DNA of 64,000 bases from assembly GCF_900090235.1 (NCBI RefSeq), contig NZ_LT607750.1, forward strand, positions 5,881,001-5,945,000, written 5' to 3'. A program made the position numbers and the translations under genes. The notes beneath the pieces are model-generated. The model worked only from the letters and a program-made list of their open reading frames with translations. It did no database searches and was not told where the DNA came from. Position 1 is the stretch's first letter. Each line of letters opens with the position of its first letter. This DNA is from Micromonospora echinaurantiaca. GTDB lineage: Bacteria; Actinomycetota; Actinomycetes; Mycobacteriales; Micromonosporaceae. Below, one piece after another: positions 17,792-26,400 of this stretch.

Positions 17792-18106
17792 TCATCGTTC
17801 GGCCTTCCCTGCCGCCCGGTACTGGTTGGCCAGCTCGGTAGCGAGCCCGTCGAGCCAGGGCCGAGCGTCGGACCGGTTGATGTCGAACCGATGCCGAAGA
17901 CGGAACGCCGCGAGGAAGGTCTCGGCGACGAGTACGTCCGCGGCCGGCACGCCGAGGCGTCGCACCAGGTGACGATGGACGCCCCGGGCGTGCCGGTCGA
18001 TGATTGTCGAGAAGATGTCGGGATCCTGCGCGGACCAGGCGATTATTTCGGCGTCCGTCAATGCTCCGCCGTCGGCATCCTTCGTTCGCCCTCGCCGAAG
18101 TCGCAT
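17792..18106 (-). pseudogene. truncated ECF sigma factor (region 2 only)
   Basis: A 104-residue remnant that copies the N-terminal half of the intact sigma factor at 19083-19697. DPDIFSTIIDRHARGVHRHL matches DPEAFSTIFDRHAPHIHRYL, and RRLGVPAADVLVAETFLAAF matches RRLGVPAADDLVAETFLAAF. The leaders also match: gaggggcct occurs 12 bp before each start codon. The copy stops soon after region 2 (ATELANQYRAAGKAER, stop) and lacks region 4, which binds the -35 element, so it cannot act as a normal sigma factor. It may be a decaying duplicate or an accidental anti-sigma-like fragment. Confidence 0.8.
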
Positions 18107-18142
18107 GGTAGGCCCCTCACCACAGCCGGGCTGGTACGGACG

Positions 18143-19090
18143 TCAAGCCGTCTGGCCGACTCGGTCGACGACGGCGACGGCCAACACGGCCGAGCCTCCC
18201 GCCGGCCCGCCCACACCGAGGAAGGTGTAGGTCTCGGGGTGGAAGACGAGCACGAGTTCGCCCGAGCCGTTCGTCGAGGGCCAGGTGATGCCGATGCCCG
18301 GCCGGCCCGCGGCGTCCTTGGCGGACGGCACGGCCTGCAGGTCCGGCATCGTCGCCGCGGCCTCGTAGAGCGCGGCCAGCGTCCGGGGGCGCAGGTAGCT
18401 GTCGGTGAGGTAGTAGAGGACGTCCTTGCCGAGGGCATTGGCGTCGCCGGTTTCCCCGCTGGCATTCTTCGCCAGGAAGGCCCGCATCGCGGCGGCGTCG
18501 GTGGGCAGGTCGGCGCGGTGGGCGGGCTCCGGGGTGCACCTCTCGGTCTCGCCCGGCACCACCAGGTTGCCCTTCACCGCCACCGCCCGCCCGTTCCGGC
18601 AGCCGGGAACGACCCACTTCGTACGGCCGGCGGCAGCGGTCTCGACGATCAGACCGTCCCGCGTCCCGTCCACCGACCTCCAGCTCTCCCGCAGCTCACT
18701 CCCCTCCTGGGAGCGGATGTAGACGAACTGGTCCGGCCGGGGATCGACATCGGGCGCCCGCAGCGCGGCGGTCGCCGCGTTCCGCAGCACCTGGGGGGCG
18801 TCGGCCCGGGCGGGTGGCGTGCTGCCACCGAGCTGGTCCGGTGCGAGCACCAGTACCGAAGCGATCGCCGCAGCCAGACCTGCCGCCGCCACCCCGCCGA
18901 GCACCAGCCGCCAGGCCGGCCGTCGCGAGCGGGGCGGCGTCGCCGGCAGGGTGGACGCCGCGGGTGCCGAAGGTTCCGCAGCCGTGGCGGCCATGGCGGC
19001 CGCCAGCCGGCCGCGGGCCGGCTTCAACCGCTCGGCTGCCGGCAGCCCGGTCTCGTCGCCGAGCTGCTGGAGAAGTCGCATCTCATCCAT
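18143..19090 (-). CDS. CU044_5270-family membrane protein, likely sigma partner
   Basis: A 315-residue protein with a cytoplasmic N-terminus (MDEMRLLQQLGDET), one transmembrane helix near 77-99 (WRLVLGGVAAAGLAAAIASVL), and a long extracellular domain with QFVYIRSQEGSE, WVVPGCRNG and HPETYTFLGVG. This is the CU044_5270 family, regularly encoded after ECF sigma factors in actinobacteria and suspected to act as the membrane sensor or anti-sigma. Its ATG at 19090 overlaps the sigma gene stop by 8 bp, so translation is coupled. A truncated sigma copy lies 36 bp after it. Confidence 0.8.
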   Translation of the reverse strand: MDEMRLLQQLGDETGLPAAERLKPARGRLAAAMAATAAEPSAPAASTLPATPPRSRRPAWRLVLGGVAAAGLAAAIASVLVLAPDQLGGSTPPARADAPQVLRNAATAALRAPDVDPRPDQFVYIRSQEGSELRESWRSVDGTRDGLIVETAAAGRTKWVVPGCRNGRAVAVKGNLVVPGETERCTPEPAHRADLPTDAAAMRAFLAKNASGETGDANALGKDVLYYLTDSYLRPRTLAALYEAAATMPDLQAVPSAKDAAGRPGIGITWPSTNGSGELVLVFHPETYTFLGVGGPAGGSAVLAVAVVDRVGQTA

Positions 19091-19697
19091 GTCCCAGTAC
19101 CTCCTCGATCGCGCTGGCGGGTGCGCCGCCCAGCCGCTCACGGAGCAGCCTGCGGGCTCGGTTGAGTCGTGACCGCACGGTGCCGACCGGAATCGACAGT
19201 GCGGCGGCGACGTCCTCGTACCTGAGTTCCTCCCAGGCGATCAGCAGCAACACGTCGCGATCTCCGTCGGAGAGTTCGGCCAACGCCTCGAGAAGGGGCC
19301 GGCGTAGTGATTGCGCCGTCACCACGGTGGCGACCCGGTTGGCGTGCGACGCCTCGCTCGTCGCGGGCACGTACGCCTGCCGCAGCCGGTACTCGCGCTC
19401 CTCATCCCGCCGGTGCTGGCCGACGATCCTGGTGGCGATCCCGTACAGCCACGGCCGCGCGTCCGGATGGGTGGTGTCGAATCGGTCCCGGCGGCGGAAG
19501 GCCGCGAGGAACGTCTCCGCGACCAGGTCGTCCGCGGCCGGCACACCGAGGCGCCGCGCCAGGTAACGGTGGATGTGGGGCGCGTGCCGGTCGAAGATCG
19601 TCGAGAACGCCTCCGGGTCCCGCACGGAGCGATCGATGATCGCGGCGTCCGTCACCGCACCGACATCGGCATCCAACATGGGTCTGAGTTCTCTCAC
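19083..19697 (-). CDS. ECF RNA polymerase sigma factor
   Basis: A 204-residue sigma-70 family protein with region 2 (AFSTIFDRHAPHIHRYLARR, DDLVAETFLAAFRRRDRFD) and region 4 (ALAELSDGDRDVLLLIAWEE, SIPVGTVRSRLNRARRLLRE). It directs RNA polymerase to promoters tied to a membrane signal, probably sensed by the overlapping CU044_5270 gene product. GTG 19697 is chosen because it lines up exactly with the start and leader of the truncated paralogue at 18106. A GAACC and cggataac pair about 35-60 bp upstream could be an autoregulatory ECF promoter; that is a weak reading. Confidence 0.85.
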   Translation of the reverse strand: MRELRPMLDADVGAVTDAAIIDRSVRDPEAFSTIFDRHAPHIHRYLARRLGVPAADDLVAETFLAAFRRRDRFDTTHPDARPWLYGIATRIVGQHRRDEEREYRLRQAYVPATSEASHANRVATVVTAQSLRRPLLEALAELSDGDRDVLLLIAWEELRYEDVAAALSIPVGTVRSRLNRARRLLRERLGGAPASAIEEVLGHG

Positions 19698-19811
19698 ACA
19701 AGGCCCCTCGCGGAGTAGGGAAGCGACACCTGTTATCCGCACCCCGCGGCAGGACGGTTCACGGGAGGCCGCAACGATCACCTGACCGTCCTGGTCCGGC
19801 ACCCGTGAGGT

Positions 19812-19863
19812 CCACGCCAACCTCGACGCGAAGCGTCAGGCGTTCGGCAGGCTCGACGGGTGG
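19812..19863 (+). pseudogene. fossil 3' end of a tyrosine integrase
   Basis: These 52 bp encode HANLDAKRQAFGRLDGW, which matches the last residues of the intact integrase (HANLDAMRQALGKLDGR). The following bases, including a ctgtcaaccgg stretch and the tgcctggtgga next to the att core, also parallel the sequence after the intact integrase gene. It lies outside the left end of the present element, so it is the remains of an earlier element integrated in the same tRNA. Confidence 0.75.
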
Positions 19864-19943
19864 TCCTCGTGCCCCCCGAAGCCGTCGGCGTACTGTCAAC
19901 CGGCGGGCAGGCGGCAGCGCCGTCGGGGACGTGCCTGGTGGAA

Positions 19944-19989
19944 TTGGAGCCCCCGGCCGGGATCGAACCGGCGACATCTCGCTTACAAG
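19944..19989 (-). other. attL: left copy of the att core (tRNA-Thr 3' fragment)
   Basis: These 46 bp are identical to 39021-39066 and correspond to the tRNA-Thr gene from the anticodon loop to the 3' CCA. The 5' half of the tRNA is absent here (the sequence departs after gcttacaag), so this is an attachment site, not a working tRNA. Confidence 0.9.
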
Positions 19990-20082
19990 CTCTGTGCATC
20001 GCGTCCGCACACGTCCGGGAACGGCTACACACTCGGAGCTTCGTCCGCGCCAGCGCTCATCAGCCTGCCGCCGTCCGGCGTC

Positions 20083-20103
20083 GTTGCTGTCAGCGTTGCT
20101 GTC
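20083..20103 (+). repeat. left copy of a 21-bp att-flanking repeat
   Basis: This 21-bp sequence is itself two gttgctgtc units separated by agc. It recurs exactly at 38954-38974, just inside the other end of the element. After excision the two copies would flank the att core in the circle, which is where integrase or excisionase arm-type sites are expected. Confidence 0.55.
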
Positions 20104-20277
20104 GACAGCTATTCGGCCGGCAACCAAGGCCGCCCCCGGCCGGGGGGAGCTGGTCCTGGTCCCGACCGTCGCGGTCGCCCTACGGCGCGGCTCCCGCCTG
20201 TGGGGGTTCAGAGCTGCGAAGATCTATGGGGGGATCTGCGTTTCGGGGTGTCGGTGGCTTAGGGAAGGATGACGACC

Positions 20278-20775
20278 ATGATCCTTCCTTCCGCCGCGAT
20301 CGACACTGGCGCGCTGCGGAAGGCTCGCGGCGCCTTCTTCACCCCGGAGCCACTGGCGAGGCACATCACGGACTGGGCAGTCCGGTCGCCAGACGATCGG
20401 GTGTTGGAACCCTCATGCGGCGAAGCGGCATTCCTGCTCGCAGCCGTCGACCGGCTCGCCGCACTGCGCGGTCCCGGCACCCTCGCGCAGGGTACTGGCA
20501 GCCTTGACGGTGTCGAACTTCACGAGGCGTCCGCGCAGGCCGCCCGAGACTTGCTTCAACAGGCGGGCGTTACGTCAACCATACTGACGGCAGACTTTTT
20601 CACCGTCACCCCGAAGCCGCACTATGACGTCGTCATCGGCAATCCCCCTTACATTCGCTACCAGGACTTTGCGGGTGAGGCACGGAGGCGGTCGCGAGAG
20701 GTGTACTTGACGGCGGAGCGGAACTTCGATCTCTACGAGGCTGCCGACGGCCAGATCCGCCGCACCAGGAGCTAA
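20278..20775 (+). pseudogene. truncated N6-adenine DNA methylase
   Basis: A 165-residue fragment of an Eco57I/TaqI-like class I methylase. The N-terminal KARGAFFTPEPLARHITDWA, the AdoMet motif VLEPSCGEAAFL and the catalytic NPPY (in YDVVIGNPPYIRYQDF) are intact. The protein then stops at GQIRRTRS, without the rest of the catalytic domain or the target recognition region. DNA after the stop keeps protein-like stretches in other frames, which suggests deletions and frameshifts. ATG 20278 is preferred over ATG 20269 because the GGGAAGG box sits at a proper distance. It was probably AICE cargo for restriction or anti-restriction. Confidence 0.7.
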
Positions 20776-20792
20776 CAGTAGGCGAGCTCGGC

Positions 20793-21010
20793 ATGGTCTT
20801 TGCCTTTCGAGCACGGTCCTTTCATCCCGATGTTTTGACGGAAGCCAAGCTCCGCCGACTGCCTCACTGGCGGAGCTTGACCCGTTCGTCCCGAAGGAAT
20901 TACCGGCCGTCGATGAGCTGCGCCAACAGCACCGTGAGCTGTCTGCACGGTCCATCGGATTCTGTGGGCGTCCGGCGCTATCCGCACCCGTCGTCACCCA
21001 ATTGGTCACC
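20793..21010 (+). pseudogene. coding remnant interrupted by the composite transposon
   Basis: Two overlapping frames look like decayed coding DNA: one begins MVFAFRARSFHPDVLTEAKL, and another reads SLAELDPFVPKELPAVDELR and then ALSAPVVTQLVT up to the transposon. After the transposon both frames continue to a stop (QPGYSGT in the second frame, ending at 27060). This fits a gene tail split by the insertion, possibly the far end of the broken methylase. I do not recognise the family. Confidence 0.35.
21001..21010. repeat. left target-site duplication of the composite transposon
   Basis: The 10-bp sequence attggtcacc abuts the left outer inverted repeat and is repeated exactly at 27027-27036, directly after the right outer inverted repeat. 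Confidence 0.8.
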
Positions 21011-21493
21011 CAGGGCCCCGGCAAAGTCGTCAGGTGATGCCGAGTAGGGCGAGAGGGCGTGTGCTGTCGCGGGCGTGGTGGCGGTTGGCGGCGGCGATGT
21101 TGGTTATGCCGGCGGTGCGCAGGGCGCCGATCGCGGCGTTGCGTAGGGCAGCCATGACCTGAGGGCCAGTGCCGATGCGGGTCTGGGAACGGTCCTCGTC
21201 GTAGGTGACGTCCCGCACCCAGTGGATTTTGTTCTCGATGTTCCAGTGGCTGCGGATCCATGCGGCCAGTTGTGCGGGCTTGGCCTGGTGCAGGCGCAGG
21301 CTGGTGATCGCGTAGACGGTCTCGGTGGTGAAGCATCTGGGCTGGTCGAGACGTCGTCGGTGACGGCGGATCTGCAGCGCCTGCGCGGCGTACGGGAACT
21401 CTGAAGCAGTCATGCCCGCCCTGCTACCACCAGCAAGGGCGCGTCTACTCCAACCACCTCAAGCCAGACAGCCCACGACTTTGCCGGGCCCTG
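21011..21493 (-). mobile_element. deleted ISAs1-family IS copy with both end repeats
   Basis: This 483-bp IS derivative has an inverted repeat at each end (cagggccccggcaaagtcg on the left, cgactttgccgggccctg at 21476-21493). It contains only the C-terminal third of a transposase. Full ISAs1 elements are roughly 1.2-1.4 kb, so the middle and N-terminal part of the gene is lost. Confidence 0.75.
21030..21413 (-). pseudogene. ISAs1-family transposase, C-terminal fragment
   Basis: A 127-residue fragment ending with the hallmark C-terminus of ISAs1 transposases: SHWNIENKIHWVRDVTYDED, then NAAIGALRTAG and ARDSTRPLALLGIT. A full protein has about 370-400 residues, so the N-terminal zinc/HTH region and most of the DDE catalytic core are missing. 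The last 38 residues are also encoded in the right-hand copy (26889-27006) in opposite orientation. Confidence 0.85.
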
Positions 21494-21595
21494 GCACCGC
21501 GGTTTCCGCGGCTCGTGGAGATTTTTTGCGGGTGCGGGCAACCTTTCGCCGGGGCTGGCCTGTATCTCCCGTGTGACCGGGTCGGAGGAGATGGA

Positions 21596-22087
21596 GTGCC
21601 GAGACAGCAGGAGTTCGATGAGTTTGTGGTGGCGCGCTCGCCTCGGTTGTTGCGTGTCGCGTTTCTGCTTACGCGGGATTGGGTGGCGGCTGAGGATCTG
21701 CTGCAGACTGCGCTATCGAAGGCATGGTTTGTGTGGAGCCGGATTGAGCCGAATCCGGAGCCTTACGTGCGGAAGATCATCGCGAATACGTATGTGTCGT
21801 GGTGGCGGCGTAGATGGAACGTCGAGGAGCCTATTGCGGAGCTGCCAGAGCGAACGGCTGTTGCATCGGATCAGTTCGCGGCCGTTGATGTTCGGGATGA
21901 GCTGTGGCAGTCCCTGGGACGATTACCGAAGCGGCAACGCCTTGTGCTGGTATTGCGGTATTTCGAGGATCTAAGTGAGGCCGAGACCGCGGAGGTTATG
22001 GGCTGCTCCGTTGGAACCGTCAAAAGTCAGGCATCCAGGGCGTTGGCGAAATTGCGCCTGGATGAATCGTTGGGAGTGATAGCATGA
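21596..22087 (+). CDS. SigE-family ECF sigma factor (transposon cargo)
   Basis: A 163-residue sigma factor. Region 2 is FDEFVVARSPRLLRVAFLLT, DWVAAEDLLQTALSKAW and EPYVRKIIANTYVSWWRRR; region 4 is LPKRQRLVLVLRYFEDLSEA and MGCSVGTVKSQASRALAKLR. This is the SigE-type ECF group common in actinobacteria. GTG 21596 follows a GGAGGAG box. Its stop overlaps the start of the membrane protein gene by ATGA, so the two are coupled. Codons are visibly less G/C-rich at third positions than in flanking chromosomal genes, which points to a foreign source. It may drive the subtilase gene 1.3 kb downstream. Confidence 0.85.
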   Translation: MPRQQEFDEFVVARSPRLLRVAFLLTRDWVAAEDLLQTALSKAWFVWSRIEPNPEPYVRKIIANTYVSWWRRRWNVEEPIAELPERTAVASDQFAAVDVRDELWQSLGRLPKRQRLVLVLRYFEDLSEAETAEVMGCSVGTVKSQASRALAKLRLDESLGVIA

Positions 22088-23103
22088 GTAGTTTACTGAG
22101 GGAAGTGTTCGAAGGCCGATCCGCTGGCGAACCCGTCGGGGTTAGCCGCCAGGCGCGGTCAGCCGCGGTGCAGCGCAGGATTGCCCGTGCCCGTGCTCGT
22201 CGTGCGGTTTCTGGTGGTGCGATGCTAGCAATTGCCGCGATGGCGGTGGGATCCCTGATCGTCAACGTCGGTGAGGCGCGGCCGGAACCTGATCGCCCTG
22301 CCGACGGTGGTGTCACCACCGCTTCCAGCCCAAACGGGAAGACGATCGAGGGCTTCCCGGAATATGTTAATGGCACGCGGGTGTTAGCCGCGGCGTCGGC
22401 CTCGCTTCCCGAGACGACGGCGAGTCTGACATTCGTGCCGACGACGCATGATTTGGTATTCATCTCCCGCTGCGATTCATCGGACATGTGGATCTATCTA
22501 ACGTTTCCTAGCGGGGCTGAATCGCGTCCTTGCGGGTCCCCCAGTGAGGTGCCTTCCGAGGAGTCGCTATCATCCCTTGGTATTAAGGTGGGCGAATCGG
22601 TGACCGTCGTGTTCAAAGCGGATGGTGTTGGGCGTCCCAGCAAGGGGGAAGCGCCCGCCTCGTTGCCGGCGAGTGGAAGCATGGCGGTCGCTGTCGCCGA
22701 ACAAGTCCCCTTTGACAAGTACCCGCTGCCTCCGAAACCTGCGACATTGCCGCCGCTGGTAACCGTGCCCGACGCCGACAACACCGTGCGGAATACGCCA
22801 GGGAACCCGCTCGCCCCACGCACTGTGAAGGTTGACTGGCAGCAAAAGCTAACCTTCTTCGCGCAGATGCAAACTCCTGGCATCCTCCGCGTCCTCGTTA
22901 ACGGCCGCGAGGTTACCAAGTGCATGAAGTGGGACTACAGCGAAACATCCCCGAAGCCGAGCCAGACCGAGATCAACAATCAGTGCGTCGAAGAAATGAT
23001 CCTCGGTGACACCGACAATCCGGGCAAGCCCGGAGATCACGTTGACGTCACCATCGAACCCCAGCATGTGACTGGTGACTGGGCTGTGAATATCACCGGC
23101 TAG
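22084..23103 (+). CDS. single-pass membrane protein, probable anti-sigma partner
   Basis: A 339-residue protein with a basic cytoplasmic N-terminus of about 45 residues (MSSLLREVFEGRSAGEPVGV, then RRIARARARRA), one transmembrane helix (AMLAIAAMAVGSLIV, about 46-63) and a roughly 275-residue extracellular part with no family I recognise. The extracellular part has paired cysteines (SRCDSSDM, SRPCGSPSE, TKCMKW, NNQCVEE) that may form disulfides. The ATGA overlap with the sigma gene and the topology suggest an anti-sigma or signal receptor. No zinc-type anti-sigma motif is seen in the short cytoplasmic part, so the mechanism is open. Confidence 0.65.
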   Translation: MSSLLREVFEGRSAGEPVGVSRQARSAAVQRRIARARARRAVSGGAMLAIAAMAVGSLIVNVGEARPEPDRPADGGVTTASSPNGKTIEGFPEYVNGTRVLAAASASLPETTASLTFVPTTHDLVFISRCDSSDMWIYLTFPSGAESRPCGSPSEVPSEESLSSLGIKVGESVTVVFKADGVGRPSKGEAPASLPASGSMAVAVAEQVPFDKYPLPPKPATLPPLVTVPDADNTVRNTPGNPLAPRTVKVDWQQKLTFFAQMQTPGILRVLVNGREVTKCMKWDYSETSPKPSQTEINNQCVEEMILGDTDNPGKPGDHVDVTIEPQHVTGDWAVNITG

Positions 23104-23419
23104 CGGAGCCTCACTCATTCAGGCAGGTCACCTGCCGATGGATCGTCGCCGGCAAGGTACCCGTTTCCCCGCGAGCGAGCTAGCGCGCGATCGCACCGAT
23201 TCCGCGACTTCATCGACCTGTTGAGCCCGGGTTATCTGCGGCATTTGTGTCGGCAACGGCTCGGGCTCAGCGGCAATCAAGGTTGAGCCTCGCAGGACCG
23301 ATGCGTGCTGGAGTAACGAGAGGTGACGGCCGTAGCTGAGCAGTCTATGCGCATCTTAACGGCAACGAGCGCGGGCACCATCAACTGACGGTGCCGCACC
23401 TTATTTTAGGAGGTTCTGA
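23104..23419. other. intergenic region before the subtilase gene
   Basis: This 316-bp stretch has no convincing gene. Near its right end is a small stem (ggcacc with ggtgcc, loop of 10), followed by an A/T-richer segment and a strong TTTAGGAGG ribosome binding site. It probably holds the promoter of the subtilase gene, perhaps one read by the nearby sigma factor; no clear -10/-35 pair can be named. Confidence 0.4.
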
Positions 23420-26400
23420 GTGGAGTTATTGCAACGTCGCCGGTCGCTGCTGTTAGCAGCGGCGTTGATGGTTGGCCTACCACTGTTTGGGGTTGGGCCT
23501 GTGGTTCCTTCCTTGGCGGCGACCGAGGCTGCGCCTCCGTCGCCAGCGGCGAAGGTGAAGCCGGGTAGTGGGAGTCTTCGGATGGTGACCCTGGTCACTG
23601 GCGACACCGTCGAGGTCAGTGAGCAGGGTGGCCAGCAAGTCCCGAACGTGCGTCATGGTAAGGGTCGTGAGGCTGTTCGGTTCATGGTGTCTCAGGCGGG
23701 TGGTCGACTGTCTGTGGTGCCCAGTGATGCGATGGGTTTGCTGAGGCAGGGCAAGCTGGACCCGCGGTTGTTCGACGTGTCCACCCTGCTGGAATACGGC
23801 CACGACGATGGGAAGCGTCCGGATCTGCCGCTGCTGGTACAGGGTGTCAGCGCCGACAGTGTCGCGCCGCTGACCGATGATGCGGGTGGCCGGGTGACTC
23901 GAAAGCTGCCGAGTGTCGAAGCGGCGGCAGTGCGACAGCCGAAGAGATCGGCGGGCGCGTTTTGGGATTCCATGAGAAGCGGAAACGCCTTGCGGTCTGG
24001 CGTTAAGCGGATCTGGCTGGACGGTAAGCGTAAGGCGCTGCTGGACGCCAGTGTGCCGCAGGTCGGAGCGCCGCACGCGTGGCAGTCTGGGTTCACCGGT
24101 CGCGGTGTGAAGGTCGCAGTGCTCGACACTGGCATCGACGCTACTCACCCAGATTTCGCCGGCCGGCTCGGCGAGGTGCGCAACTTCAGCGACGCTCCTG
24201 ACGCGAACGACACGGTTGGCCACGGGACGCATGTCGCCTCGACGATCGCTGGCACGGGGGCGGCGAGTGGCGGCCGATACAAGGGTGTTGCGCCGGAGGT
24301 CACCCTGCTGGTCGGCAAGGTGTGCGGCGGCGCGTGGTGTGACGAGTCGGCGATCCTGGCGGGTATGCAATGGGCCGCCGAGTCCGGTGCCGCGGTAGCG
24401 AACCTGTCTCTCGGTGGTGAAGACACGCCAGAGGTGGACCCGCTGGAGCAGGCGGTCAACGATCTCACCGCACAGTACGGCACCTTGTTCGTGGTCGCCG
24501 CCGGCAACGACGGCGAGAGCGGTGACGAGACCGTGGGCTCGCCCGGCAGCGCCGACGCGGCGTTGACCGTGGGTGCCGTCGACAAGTCTGACCAACTCGC
24601 GGCGTTTTCCAGTCGTGGCCCGCGGATCGGTGACGCCGCGTTGAAGCCGGAGATCACTGCCCCAGGGGTCGGTATCGTCGCCGCCAACGCTAAAGACGGC
24701 TACCTGGGTGAGCCGGGCGAAAGCTACACCATGCTCCAGGGCACCTCGATGGCCACCCCGCACGTCGCCGGCGCCGTCGCGATTCTCGCCCAGCAGCACC
24801 CAGACTGGGATGCCGACCAACTCAAGGCCGTCATGATCGGTACTGCGAAGACGCACCCCACCGTCGGTGCCTACGCCCAAGGCGGCGGACGAGTGGACGT
24901 CGCGCGGGCCGTCAGCCAGAACGGGTACGCCACACCGCCAACCATCTCCGCCGGGCTCGCCGCTTACCCCCACCACGACGACCCGCCCATCAACAAGACC
25001 ATCACCTACCACAATCCCGGCAGCCAGCAGGTCACCTACCAGCTGAGCCTGCGCAGCCAGGCCCCAGACGGCCAGCCGGCACCAGCAGGCATGTTCACCA
25101 CGTCCACCCAGACGGTCACCGTACCGGCGGGCGGGACCGCCACGGTCGACGTCACCGTGGACACCCGGGCGCAAACCCAGTACGGCCACCACTCGGCATG
25201 GCTGACCGCCACCGCCGGCGAAACCCAGGTAACCACACCGATCGCCGTCACCGTGGAGGAGGAGCGCTACAACCTCACCGTCAACCTCACCGACCGCAAC
25301 GGAGCCCCCGCCACTAATTATTTCCTCAGATTCGTCGATATCGACGAGGTCAAGGACCGGGCAACGTTTTACGGCGGCAACGGGTCGGTAACGGTGCGGC
25401 TTCCCAGAGGTCGATACCAAGTGAGTGCTGCCGTGGAAACTGGGGATGACGAGCACACCAGCCTGCTAACCTGGCCGGACTATAACCTGACCGCAGGCGG
25501 CACGGTGGCCTTCGACGCCCGCGCCGCCAAAATCAACTCCATCACGCTTCCCGATCCTGAGGCCAAACTGGCAGTTGGCAGTGTCGGTTACAGCCAGGTC
25601 AGCGGAACCGGTCGAATGGATATCGGCGACTCCGTGCAAACGTCTAATCTGTCGAGGATGAGTAGCGCACAATTCGGTCCCGATGTTCCCGAGAACCGGA
25701 TGTCCTCCTGGATTGCGGGGATGTGGGGCACCCCCGACAACAACGGCGACATGCGACATGGCCCTCGGGCGTACTACCTGACCTACTACGAATATGGCCA
25801 CTTGCTGGGTGGGTTCTCCAAGAACGTACAGGCGGGGGAACTCGCCGCAATCAGGGTCGACTACCACAATGACAGCACCGCCAAATCGGGAGCCAAGGCC
25901 TGGTACTCCCAGCCCGCCGAGATGCTTATGGAATTCCCCGTCCTGCTAGGACGCGGAGATCTGCCAATGCAACTACCGTTCTCAAGGACCGAGTACCTGA
26001 ACACCGACGGAGTCCGCTGGTTTGCTAGTCTCCACTACCCCGACGGTGCATACCTGGTGAGTGACGAGGCCACCTATCAGCCAGGCCGCGACTACCACGA
26101 GACCTGGAACGGCTCCGTGTTTGCCCCCAGATTCCCGTCCCCCGGCTATGTTCGGCACATGACTGGCCACACGGGTCCGGTTCGGGCGCACAACAATATC
26201 TGGATCCAAATTCCTATGCGATCTGATGGGGCCGGGCATGCCGGCGTTCCGGCAAAAACGAACACCGGGTGGACTCGCCTCTACCGCAACGGCGAGCAAG
26301 TCGGCGAGTACCACCTCCCAGGGTACGGATTATTCGAGGTGCCCCCGGACGAGGCCGACTACCGGTTGACGGTAAACGCCCGCGACAGCGGATCACACTA

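Noticed and set aside
19944..19989. Second tRNA-Thr gene
   Set aside because: Only the 3' half is present; the acceptor 5' strand and D-arm are missing.
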